Notes: generated by a model from the letters alone, not told the origin. DNA of 28,088 bases from Phytoplasma sp041276565 (GCF_041276565.1 NZ_JBGGGR010000054.1:1-28088); one strand, 5' to 3'; positions 7,832-15,792 are shown, counted from the stretch's first letter. Numbers and translations are program-made.

Positions 7832-8009
7832 TTATTTAGTTTGATCATTATTCGGGTTATTAAGTTTGGTTTTTTTTGTTTCATCTGATTTTTGGTTAAA
7901 ATTAGCATCTAACACAGCATTAATAACTTGCATATAACGTAAGCTTGACGGCATTTTTAACCATACCTTCTAAAACAGCATCTATAAAAGTGATTTTAAA
8001 TAAGATGGG
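7832..8009 (-). pseudogene. Frameshifted C-terminal fragment of an unrecognised, probably mobile-element ORF
   Basis: Minus-strand reading from 8009 gives ILFKITFIDAVLEGMVKNAV. One base out of step, from ATG 7954, it gives MPSSLRYMQVINAVLDANFN, then QKSDETKKTK and the end NNPNNDQTK at 7832. Joining the frames at GTTAAAAATG gives one continuous C-terminus (AVLEGMVK + MPSSLRYMQVINAV). Codon choice and composition differ from neighbours, and the Asn/Gln/Asp-rich tail is typical of phytoplasma mobile-unit proteins. I do not recognise the family. There is no start and no ribosome site, so it is a relic. Confidence 0.4.
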
Positions 8010-8091
8010 CTAATTTTATTTTGTTTTATTTTATATTTTAATAATGAAAACGAAGACATTGTTTATTTCGACATATTTTCTAACATTATAT

Positions 8092-8118
8092 ATACTGACT
8101 ATCTCAATAAAGTGGTAC
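8092..8118 (+). repeat. 27-base direct repeat, left flank of the ATPase island (IS-end-like)
   Basis: ATACTGACTATCTCAATAAA followed by GTGGTAC matches 13989-14015 at 24 of 27 positions, in the same orientation. The TACTGACTGCCCC-style start resembles ends of IS150-group (IS3 family) elements. The two copies bracket the 8.4-13.8 kb cluster. Confidence 0.6.
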
Positions 8119-8280
8119 TGGTTTTTTTTGGGTTCAGTTCATTTTTAATTAGGCAAGGACTTTCTTTTGAAAAAATATCCATGGTTCTTCGGAAGAATTG
8201 TTATTAAAATTAACTATTCCTAAAAAAAGAAGCGAAACCGAAAGAAAGACATTATTTATCCTTAAAATAATTTAGAGTAT
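8119..8280. other. Debris between repeat and terminator; short open fragment on minus strand
   Basis: On the minus strand a frame open to the stop at 8151-8149 reads VFLSVSLLFLGIVNFNN, then SSEEPWIFFQKKVLA. It looks like a small hydrophobic protein or a gene end, but it has no ATG/GTG/TTG start. It may be a scrap of an inserted element. Confidence 0.25.
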
Positions 8281-8314
8281 ACCAAAAAAGACCTTAAAAG
8301 TTCTTTTTTTTGGT
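8281..8314. terminator. Terminator after the AAA+ ATPase gene
   Basis: ACCAAAAAAGA pairs with TCTTTTTTTTGGT across a short loop, with a bulge or two in the T side. T-rich sequence follows on the plus side, and the stem itself provides T on the minus strand. It lies about 100 bases past the stop of the minus-strand cluster and probably ends its transcript. Confidence 0.6.
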
Positions 8315-8413
8315 GTTTTTTTTAATTTTTTTAAATTGAAAAAATTATTTTGTGTTTTTTTTCTCCTGCTCTTTGGAAAAGAATGATAGTTGTTAGTTTT
8401 TTAAAAAAAATTA

Positions 8414-9772
8414 TTACGAATAATCTGGGTCTTCTTCAGTTTTTTTTTGGATCATTTGAAGATTATCAAATCCTGTTTCCTTTTCTAATTCGTTGACTTT
8501 ACTTAAATTTTGAGAGATAGTTTGATAAAAAGATGTTTTAAGATGTGCAGGTTGAATTTGCTGCTGTGACTTATCTTTTGGGTCTCTGTTATCAGCAAAA
8601 ACTGTAACGGTAGCTTTTACAAGGTTTAGCAGAGTCCGATAAGCTTTTTTATATTCCTGTTTTCCATTAAAATTATTTAAAGCGGGATTAATTACTTCTT
8701 TAAAATATCTCTTAGCCTCGTCGCTAAAAGGATTTTTTCGTTGTTTTACCATAAATAAAAATTGCTCGTTACGAGTTTCTTGGTCGCCTGCATGAAATTC
8801 AATTCGATAAGTGAAACGAGATTTGATAGCTTCCTCAATTTTATCCTCATAATTGGTCGCTGCCAACAATAAAACCGGCTTTTCAATATTATTTTCCGTC
8901 GAAGTTAATTCAATTTTGAACTGGTTGACAACGTTAGCAATGTCTGATCCGCCTTCCAATGTCCCTAAGTCTCGAAAAATTTCTTCACATTCATCTAAAA
9001 AGACAATACACCCATTGTACTTGTCAGCGACAAACCTCGCTTTTTTGAAAAGAGCTTCTACCATGCGAACCCCATTTCCTTTGAATTTTTGGGAAAAAAC
9101 AGAAGAAGAAACTTCAAAAAAAGGTAAATTGCATTCTTTGGCAAAAGCTTGGGCGAGAACGGTTTTTCCCGTTCCGGGAGTACCATAAAACAAGGCCCCT
9201 TCTGGTGGTTCAACTTTACCAATTCCTTGATAATTTTCTTTATTATTAACAAATTTAATGATAGGTTTTAAATTATTTTTTTCGCTTTGTAAGCCAACCA
9301 TTTGTTTGAAAAACGGATATTTTTTCCATTTTGTATCATTATCTTTGTTGGCCAAACCAGGTTTCGGAGGATAAACAGCTTCGAATTGCTCTGAATATTC
9401 ATCCTCTTCAAAACCAGGGAGGACGAATTTTGGGCTCGGTTCAGAGGAACTGCTTTGGCTAGTACCGTTAGTATTTGTGTTTTCCTGGGGTTTTAGATTT
9501 CTTTTATTGATTTCTTGCTCTACCAATTGTTTTACCTGAAATCTTTTTTCAATTTCCTTAAGTACTTTCTCATCAATATTAAATTCTATATCTTTATTTG
9601 ACTGAGAGTTTTTTTGCGAAGAAATATTTATTAATTCTTCATTTAGTTTTTTAAAATTGTTGTTGGAAATCAAAAAGAGGCTAAAAACAGTAATTAAGAC
9701 TATGATAAACATGATAAAAACAGATATAAATAAAAGTTTATTATTTGATTTTTTAACTATTCTTGCGACAAT
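8414..9772 (-). CDS. Membrane-anchored AAA+ ATPase (FtsH-like ATPase module without protease), 452 aa, ATT start
   Basis: One N-terminal TM helix (about residues 13-36, LLFISVFIMFIIVLITVF), a charged linker, a Ser/Glu/Pro-rich stretch, then one AAA domain. Counting from the ATT: Walker A GTPGTGKT near 198-205, Walker B IVFLDE near 256-261, sensor-1 AATN near 305-308, and an SRF arginine-finger motif near 318-320. The C-terminal region is helical and ends DPDYS. No HExxH follows, so unlike FtsH it cannot be a zinc protease; a remodelling or unfolding motor is more likely. Start: AAGAGG (9783-9778), five bases, then ATT at 9772 in frame. The first ATG (9712) lies inside the TM helix with no ribosome site. 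It is the last gene of the cluster, 29 bases after the 842-aa gene. Confidence 0.85.
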   Translation of the reverse strand: MVARIVKKSNNKLLFISVFIMFIIVLITVFSLFLISNNNFKKLNEELINISSQKNSQSNKDIEFNIDEKVLKEIEKRFQVKQLVEQEINKRNLKPQENTNTNGTSQSSSSEPSPKFVLPGFEEDEYSEQFEAVYPPKPGLANKDNDTKWKKYPFFKQMVGLQSEKNNLKPIIKFVNNKENYQGIGKVEPPEGALFYGTPGTGKTVLAQAFAKECNLPFFEVSSSVFSQKFKGNGVRMVEALFKKARFVADKYNGCIVFLDECEEIFRDLGTLEGGSDIANVVNQFKIELTSTENNIEKPVLLLAATNYEDKIEEAIKSRFTYRIEFHAGDQETRNEQFLFMVKQRKNPFSDEAKRYFKEVINPALNNFNGKQEYKKAYRTLLNLVKATVTVFADNRDPKDKSQQQIQPAHLKTSFYQTISQNLSKVNELEKETGFDNLQMIQKKTEEDPDYS

Positions 9773-9783
9773 TCTTACCTCTT
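9770..9783 (-). promoter_or_regulatory. Shine-Dalgarno and ATT start of the AAA+ ATPase gene
   Basis: AAGAGG, spacer TAAGA, then ATT (9772-9770) in frame with the ATPase. No ATG, GTG or TTG in this frame lies at a usable distance. Confidence 0.55.
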
Positions 9784-9801
9784 ATTTATTTTTAAAAAAA
9801 A

Positions 9802-12329
9802 TTAATTGTTAACGATAGCGTTTTCTTCTTTGTTTTTTCGGACTTCCAGTTGGTTAATATTGTTAAGGTTTCCTTCGGTTTTAACTAAGCTGATTGTCAT
9901 TTGGGAGTTGTAGCTGTGGTAGACTGTGGGGTTAAAAACTACTGAATTATTTATTCTTTGTTCCAAATGATCCCATTTTTCTGGACTTATTTGATTAAAT
10001 TCGGCAGTAACTTCTTGCCATATTTGAGGGCGTACCTCTTTTATGTAGTTAATTTTTGCTTCTAAGGTTGCGATTTCGTTGGGCTGGTTGAGTTGTCCTC
10101 CACCACCCTTTTTCCAATCCTGCTTTTTCTTTTTGCTGTAATCTTCTGCTAATTGGTCAATATTGGCAGGGATTTGAACTAATGCTACCTGGTGGATATC
10201 GGAATAACTAGAAAATCTTTCCGCTTGATAAACAGGTTTTTCGTATAAAAAGATAACTTCCTTGAATTTTGGGGTTCCGTTGCTAGACTGCAAGCTCTGG
10301 CTTTCAGTAGCAGCTTCTTGTTGGAATTTTTCTAACTGAGCTATTTTTGTATTTTTTTCATTTTGGCGTCTTTCTAACTCTTTTTGTTTATCTTTTAGTT
10401 TTATGATAAGATTCTCAACCTTGTTATCTGCTTGGGTTTTTAAAGGCAAAAAAATGGCTTGGTCAGGGTATTTTAGTGTATTTTTTGCCCTTTTCCGCAT
10501 CTTAGTAGTTTCAGTTTCTTTCGAAGTTATTTTAACTCTTTTTTCTTTGGTTTTCTTTTGTTCATCAGATAGCCAACCTACTTGAAAAGTTAAATTTTTT
10601 TCTAGTTCTTTTTCATAAGTTTTATTTTTGTCTTTCTTATTTCCATATAATCTATTAGCAAAAACTTGCTTAAAACGATTTTTAACTGTTTCTTCTTGGG
10701 CGTTTACTAATTCTATTAATACATCATTTTCTCTAACTTGTAAAACTGTTGCGAGTTGTTTTTGGTTGTTAGCTCGACTTAGCGTTTGGTCGACTTCGTT
10801 AAATTCATCATTAACTTCGTTTTGAGCTTTTTTTTGGCTTCTTCTAATTCTTTTTGGATTTCAGTTACTTCTTGTTGCAGTTTTTTTAGATTTTCTTCGT
10901 CTTTTTCTTTCCAGCTTTGTTCTTTGAATTCTTCGAGGTTGCATTTAGCGGGATTAGCAATTTGGTCTAACAAAGTTTTTAATTCCTCTAAGTATTTGCT
11001 ATCTTGATTTTTGTCTGCACTAACTTTAAGGATGCAATAACTATCATAATTAGTTTCATCAGGAGATTGAAGTTGGAACCCGAACAAGCCTGTTTTAGGA
11101 TTCCTGTCAATTTTTAACTCCACCAAAGTCCCTTCCCGAAACGGGGTGTTAGGTTCAGTAATAGTATAACTGGGAGGTTTAGGGAAGGTGGTTTTTGTCG
11201 CAATTTTTTTAAAAAAATCTTCATTTTTAAGATAATTTTCTAAGTTAGTTTTTAATTCTTCAAGGGTAAAGTTATCTGCATTCAGTTTTTGGTTGGGAGA
11301 AAGGTTTAAGTCTTTAAAGTCAATGGCAAAAGGTTTTATCCTTAGCCCAGGGAATTCCTTGAAGGTGGCTTGGTGGATAATGTTACTTGGTTTCCATATG
11401 ATTGTGGGCTTGAAGGAGGATTTGTCAATAATGTTATTTGGTGTGTCCTTTTTCTCTCTTTTTTTTGGGGCGTCTGTTAAATCAAAATCCACTCGTAACA
11501 GAAGTTGTTGCTCCTTGGCCATCGTTTCAAAGATGGCTGCTTCTTTGTCTGCTGCTGATAATTCTTCCTCTAGGTCTTCTTGGTTCTGGTTTCTTTTGTT
11601 GTTATATAGTCCCTTTAAAAAATATTCCTTTAACTTCTCCTCATTAATCTTAATAACAATGCCGTTTCTAGGCTGAGGAGTCGGAGTTGCTGCTTTTTTT
11701 CTTGCGGACAAAGTGACCCTAAGGGCTTTAAAGGGAAGGGATAAGGTTTGACTAACTTTAATTTCGGGATTTTCTGAAGCATCATAATCTTTTTGATTTG
11801 TATTGTAATGGCTTTTTACCCTCTCGTTGGGTTCTAATGAATCTTCATCTTTATCCATGATAATATCGTATTCAAGGACTTCTTTGGAAAGTTCTTGGAG
11901 CCATGTTTGGATGTCTTGCTGCTTGGTGTTTGCTTCTTCTTCGTTAATATTATTTTGATAAACAATGTTGGCATTAAAATGAATAAGGAAATCTTTGGGT
12001 TGGTCGCTGCTATTACTTCCTTCCAAGAAAAGGTCAAAATAAAAAGCTCTTTGATAACTGGATGCACTAGCTTGATGGTCCCTTTTAGAAGCAGTTTCGT
12101 TAAAACTTACTTTAATCTTAATTTTTTCAGCGGGAATCATAGTTATGCCCCCAGAAGATTTAAACATACGGGAGAACTTATTGTTCGGATTTTTGATTAT
12201 AACAGAAATCTCATTTCCTTGAGCAAAGGAACGAGGGAAAGGCAATAGCAAGAACAAGCAGAGCCACAAAGAATAATATAAAGCCCAGGTCCTTTTTTTA
12301 TTTAATTTTAATGAAAGTGAGTAGATAAT
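9802..12329 (-). CDS. Secreted coiled-coil protein read across a -1 frameshift (842 aa; 516 aa without the shift), ATT start
   Basis: No family recognised. From ATT 12329 the N-terminus is a good signal peptide: KLNKKR, a hydrophobic core containing WLCLFLLLPFP, and probable cleavage after RSFA (residue 36). The exported part has mixed beta/alpha character, a Pro/Thr patch (ATPTPQPRN), and a coiled coil (ENLKKLQQEVTEIQKELEEA) near residue 490. There the zero frame reaches AAA AAA AAG and stops 16 codons on at TAA (10781-10779). The -1 frame, starting GCT CAA AAC at 10827, is open for 341 codons and continues the heptad pattern, with a second coiled coil (KLKDKQKELERRQNEKN) and a basic GGGG patch. 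The first ATG in that frame is at 10500, far downstream and without a ribosome site. TTG at 12269 is an alternative start with no Shine-Dalgarno. An assembly indel in the A8 is the main alternative to recoding. Confidence 0.65.
10825..10838 (-). promoter_or_regulatory. Candidate programmed -1 frameshift site, A AAA AAG
   Basis: Minus-strand codons GCC AAA AAA AAG CTC place A AAA AAG (10833-10827) in the exact register of the dnaX and IS3-family slippery site. Slipping back one base gives GCT as the next codon, the frame that remains open. Downstream, GTTAA/TTAAC and AGCTC/GAGCT can pair, giving possible stimulatory structure. An upstream Shine-Dalgarno-like stimulator is not clear (only GAAGAAG). 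Confidence 0.5.
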
Positions 12330-12340
12330 TAAAACCTCTT
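12327..12340 (-). promoter_or_regulatory. Shine-Dalgarno and ATT start of the 842-aa gene
   Basis: AAGAGG (12340-12335), spacer TTTTA, then ATT (12329-12327). The arrangement and five-base spacer are the same as at the ATPase gene. An ATC codon follows directly and is a second candidate. Confidence 0.5.
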
Positions 12341-12610
12341 TTTTTAATCTTTTGGATATGTTCCTTGTTACTTGTTCCTTCCTAAAAAAAACCCCAAACG
12401 GTTGCCCCCTTGTTTTCTTTTTGGTTTGTCATAAAGTCTTTTTTTGGGGCTAACATTGGAAATAAAAAGGGGTTTTTGCGTTTAAGTTGGGGTTATGGGG
12501 CAAGAGTTGAGTTGTTCCTGTTTGGGACCCTTGGGGTTGGCTGCTTATTTTTTCTCTTCGGGGTTAGGAGAAAAATTATTTCAAGAAAAAAACTATTGTT
12601 ACTCAACTTA
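12341..12610. other. G/C-patchy spacer inside the cluster
   Basis: On the minus strand this 270-base spacer has many CCCC blocks (for example AACCCC repeated near 12400, 12490 and 12530), unlike anything else in the window. GGGGCAACCGTTTGGGG then T7 could act as a weak terminator or processing site. The open frame on the plus strand (12410-12658) is hydrophobic but has no ribosome site and overlaps the 401-aa gene. Confidence 0.4.
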
Positions 12611-13816
12611 CTATTGTGTTTGTACGTTGGTATTATTGTTTTCTTGTGGTTGTGTTAGTGTCATTTTGACTTTAATTTTTTGGCCGCCAGAGGATTGTGG
12701 ACGTTTAGATTGAGGTCTCATGTGGGCAATTTGTCCTCTTGGTCCTTCGTTTCCTAATGGTTTAACTGGGTCATTGCCGTCTTTATCTTTCGAGGAATAA
12801 AAAACAATTAGATTTAAGTTTTTCTTGGAGAAATTTTGTTTCTTTTCTCCTGTGATCCCTCTTTTTTGGAGGATATAATCAAACAACGTTTCAGGGTTAG
12901 CAGTTTGAGATGAGTCTCCACCTAACTCTTCATCAAAGGAATACAATTGTTCAAAGTCAACGTGGATTTTTAAATCTTTCTCGCTGAGGCGTCTTTCGAA
13001 TTGTACCGGAACTGCTGGTTGATGTGGGGTTCCATTTTGAGTTACAAGCCTCAAACTATTTCTTACCTCATCTCGACTTTGAACCTCCGGTTGAGCCGGT
13101 TGAGTCATGTATTGATAAGAAAAATCAGCATAGTTTTCTTGGCTAGTGATTTTGTTGATATAATCTTTCATTTGGTTATTATCTTGGTCTTCATTTTGCC
13201 ATTTAATTCCGACGTTAAATAAGTTGTGTAGATTGTTTTCATCCAAACCAACTTTAATATCTTGGTTGGCCTCGCTGTAAGTGTCAATTAACATAACTAT
13301 GTCGTCTTGGTTAGAATAGGTAGTACTATCAATTTCAGTTCCATTTTGGAACATATCATCATTACGAGATAAAAACAGTTGGTAGCCGATGGCAACTTTT
13401 GAAGTTTCTAGAAATAGTTTTTTATTTTTTTCTAACGTTTCATTTGGGATTAATCCATCTGATTTAATTGGGTAATCATCTGTATTTAGTTTAAGAACAT
13501 GTTTAACTTTTCCTGTGGTTGTTTGAGTTTCAGGATCTATTAACCCTGGTACTACTTCATAATCTTTGGATACGAATTCTTTTTGTTTATTCTTAGTATA
13601 TTCTGGGTCGTTTGTAACTTCTTTTACTATGTATAAAGGTTTCATAAGGGGAATGCCAGTTTTAACAGTTGCCCCTTTATTTGTTAAAAACATTTTACTA
13701 AAATTGATGGCTGCAACTGTAATTGTAAAAGATAGAAGTACAAAGATAAAAGTTCCTATTATGATGAAACGAGTCTCATTAAAATAGGGATTTGTTTTTT
13801 TCTTTTTCTTATTAAT
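12611..13816 (-). CDS. Membrane-anchored hypothetical protein, 401 aa, ATT start, first gene of the island
   Basis: No family recognised. From ATT 13816 the N-terminus is MNKKKKKTNPYFNETR, then a TM helix (residues 17-37, FIIIGTFIFVLLSFTITVAA), then an acidic, Gln/Asn/Asp-rich soluble part. Features include VVPGLIDPETQTTTGK, a Pro/Gln patch (TQPAQPEVQ) and a low-complexity C-terminus (RPQSKRPQSSGG and QENNNTNVQTQ). It is probably an anchored extracytoplasmic protein. AAGGAGG (13830-13824) lies seven bases before the ATT. The first ATG (13693) would delete the basic tail and TM helix and has no ribosome site. It heads the operon with the secreted 842-aa protein and the ATPase. Composition is richer in G+C than the flanking chromosome, consistent with horizontal transfer. 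Confidence 0.7.
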   Translation of the reverse strand: MNKKKKKTNPYFNETRFIIIGTFIFVLLSFTITVAAINFSKMFLTNKGATVKTGIPLMKPLYIVKEVTNDPEYTKNKQKEFVSKDYEVVPGLIDPETQTTTGKVKHVLKLNTDDYPIKSDGLIPNETLEKNKKLFLETSKVAIGYQLFLSRNDDMFQNGTEIDSTTYSNQDDIVMLIDTYSEANQDIKVGLDENNLHNLFNVGIKWQNEDQDNNQMKDYINKITSQENYADFSYQYMTQPAQPEVQSRDEVRNSLRLVTQNGTPHQPAVPVQFERRLSEKDLKIHVDFEQLYSFDEELGGDSSQTANPETLFDYILQKRGITGEKKQNFSKKNLNLIVFYSSKDKDGNDPVKPLGNEGPRGQIAHMRPQSKRPQSSGGQKIKVKMTLTQPQENNNTNVQTQ

Positions 13817-13830
13817 AAAGACACCTCCTT
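13814..13830 (-). promoter_or_regulatory. Shine-Dalgarno and ATT start of the 401-aa gene
   Basis: AAGGAGG (13830-13824), a near-perfect anti-16S match, then TGTCTTT and ATT (13816-13814). The frame upstream contains no ATG/GTG/TTG before the ribosome site. Confidence 0.55.
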
Positions 13831-13889
13831 TAAGGTAGTGATTTTTTAATTTTTAATTTTTAACTTGTTAAACTTAGACATTCAAAAAG

Positions 13890-13925
13890 ATTATAAGAAA
13901 TCAATGTGAAATAAAAGAACTTCCT
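13890..13925 (-). promoter_or_regulatory. Possible promoter of the island operon
   Basis: A perfect TATAAT (13895-13890, minus strand) lies about 75 bases before the first ATT start. The -35 side is only T-rich (TTCTTT-like), so this rests mainly on the -10 and its position. Confidence 0.3.
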
Positions 13926-13988
13926 AAAAAGAGAGTCCAAAGCTAGGGTTCAGGGTAAGGCTAAAGATTGGTGGTGATTCTTTAAAGG

Positions 13989-14015
13989 ATACTGACTGCC
14001 CCAATAAAGTGGTAC
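13989..14015 (+). repeat. 27-base direct repeat, right flank of the ATPase island (IS-end-like)
   Basis: ATACTGACTGCCCCAATAAA followed by GTGGTAC. It has three mismatches to 8092-8118 and the same orientation. The 13840-14185 spacer holds no gene; apart from this repeat and the proposed promoter I see only AT-rich sequence. Confidence 0.6.
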
Positions 14016-14185
14016 CAATTGTAAGTCCCTATTAAATCTTACAATAATATATACCACAACCTTATTTTTACATTGAGAAAATTGTTTTCATGAAACGATA
14101 TAAGAAATAAAAAATATAAAAAAACTTTTCTTAATTAGATCACAAATTAATATTGTTTTTTATATTCATAAAAAAATATCCAATA

Positions 14186-14806
14186 TCAAAATTTAAAAAT
14201 TATTTTGTTATTTAAAAAAATTCCTAAATAATTTTTTTTGAAAAATTTTTTAATAAAAGATTTAGAGAAAAATAAAATTAAAATTGAGTTTATAAAGAAA
14301 AATAAAAAAAATACAAAATATAATAAATCATCCTTTGATATTTTGAAAATTTCCTTATACATCACGTTATCATAACTAATTTTTTTTTCAAAGTCTAATA
14401 CTTCGGAATTATTAATTCCTTTAGTTCTAATTTCTTCTTTGCCTGTATCGTTGTGTTGAACTTCATGCAACACCAAAGGTATCTTTTTTAATATTTCATT
14501 TGTACGATATTCTTCATTAATGTAAAAAACTATAATATCTTTTGGTTTCAAATCTGAACATTCGTTATATGTTAATCTTTTTACAATAACAAAATCACCT
14601 TTTTTTATTTTAGGTTCCATACTTTCACTAGAAACATGTAAAATATTAAACAAAAATAAATTATGAAAGTATTTAGGAGCCACAAAATATAAAATATTTA
14701 AAATAATAATATATAAAAAAATAATAATAAAAAAGTAATAAAGGAAATAATAAAAAAAATAATAAAAAAAAATTTTCAAAAATGACAATAATTTATAAAA
14801 AATCAT
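14186..14806 (-). CDS. Signal peptidase I, S26 family, SipW/ER-like type, 206 aa
   Basis: Cleaves signal peptides from Sec-exported proteins at the outer membrane face. An N-terminal membrane region (residues 5-45) precedes the catalytic motif HVSSESMEP with Ser62 as nucleophile. KKGDFVIVKR follows (box C), then VLHEVQ with His114 where LepB-type enzymes have Lys, and RTKGINN (residues 127-133), the box D equivalent. This Ser-His pattern belongs to the archaeal/ER/SipW type. A hydrophobic C-terminal helix (about 161-180) and a basic tail follow. The RTKG-x-NN motif keeps only one of the usual Asp. The start is ATG 14806 with weak GAGAAAG. Single gene. It is a plausible processor of the exported proteins in this window. 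Confidence 0.8.
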   Translation of the reverse strand: MIFYKLLSFLKIFFYYFFYYFLYYFFIIIFLYIIILNILYFVAPKYFHNLFLFNILHVSSESMEPKIKKGDFVIVKRLTYNECSDLKPKDIIVFYINEEYRTNEILKKIPLVLHEVQHNDTGKEEIRTKGINNSEVLDFEKKISYDNVMYKEIFKISKDDLLYFVFFLFFFINSILILFFSKSFIKKFFKKNYLGIFLNNKIIFKF

Positions 14807-15086
14807 TTATAACATTCTTTCTCAGACATTTTTATATATTATAAATATAAAAAATTATTATTTTTAAATTATTTTGTGTTATATCTATAATATTTTTATT
14901 AATCTATAATATATATCATCGAATGTTAAATATGTTAAATATAATTAATTATATATGAAAAAAAATGATTTATCAAAATTAAAAAACAAATATCGCAATA
15001 TTCAAGTTTTTTAATAAAATATAAATTCTTTATAAATTTAATAACTATTCTTCAAATAAATTAAACCAAATATAAAAAAATATAAT

Positions 15087-15515
15087 TCAATAATATTGTT
15101 TTATGATTGAAGCGTAATCTTTATATTTAAAATGGATATCATTAGCTATAATATATTGACGTAATTTTTTAGGTATAAAGATTCTCATATCTTCTTTGTT
15201 ATAACCGATAACAACATTTTTTTTGTCACATATAATAGGTTTTTTTAAAATATTAGGATTTTTAACAATAATTTTTTTGATTTGATCAATAGTCATCGAA
15301 AATAAATTCTTTTTCTGATTCTTAAAAACTTTAGACCTAGTAGAAATAATACTATTAAAATCAACATTTTCATAACTTAAAATTAAATCAATATATGATT
15401 CATTTAATTTAAAAATACTTAAATTTTTTTCTTGATATTTGATATGATGAAAATCAAGCCAATTTTTAGCTTTTTGACATAAAAAACATCTGTTGTCAGT
15501 GAAAATAAAAACCAT
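15087..15515 (-). CDS. spx: Spx/ArsC-family regulator, 142 aa
   Basis: Spx binds the RNA polymerase alpha C-terminal domain and reprograms transcription under thiol stress. The redox CXXC is present (Cys10-Phe-Leu-Cys13), followed by AKNWLDFHHIKYQEKN, the highly conserved IISTRSKVFKN (residues 56-66), and ILKKPIICDKKNVVIGYN, where Spx proteins have RRPIIIDEKRLQVGYN. Length is slightly above the 131 aa of B. subtilis Spx because of a longer C-terminal tail. The Arg that supports the CXXC switch in B. subtilis appears to be Lys here. ATG 15515 lies 12 bases behind AAAAGGG. Likely a single-gene unit upstream of nothing related. Confidence 0.88.
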   Translation of the reverse strand: MVFIFTDNRCFLCQKAKNWLDFHHIKYQEKNLSIFKLNESYIDLILSYENVDFNSIISTRSKVFKNQKKNLFSMTIDQIKKIIVKNPNILKKPIICDKKNVVIGYNKEDMRIFIPKKLRQYIIANDIHFKYKDYASIIKQYY

Positions 15516-15792
15516 AAAATAAAAAACCCTTTTCTATATTTTAAAAAAAATTAAAATATAAATATTCAAAAATAATAATTTTAATAGAATATATTATATC
15601 ATTTTTTTAAAATATAAACAAAAAAAATTATCTAAAAATATTTTTTTAAATAATTTTTTTACATTAATGTTTTTTTATAAAATTAAAAAATAAATAATAA
15701 ACTAGAATTTGGTTTTTTTATTTTTGATATTTTTGTAATTAAATACATAAAAATAATTATAATTTTATTTATTTTGGTTTTAATATATATTT

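Noticed and set aside
9802..10500. Treating the 232-codon ORF from ATG 10500 as a separate gene
   Set aside because: Its frame is open for 109 further codons upstream to the A AAA AAG site and has no ribosome site at 10500; it is the 3' part of the 842-aa reading.
11895..12248. Plus-strand frames inside the 842-aa gene
   Set aside because: Antisense shadows; the minus strand has signal peptide, coiled coils and operon context.
12410..12658. Hydrophobic plus-strand frame of 82 codons, membrane-protein-like
   Set aside because: TTG start without ribosome site, overlaps the 3' end of the 401-aa gene; hydrophobicity comes from reading a G/T-rich strand.
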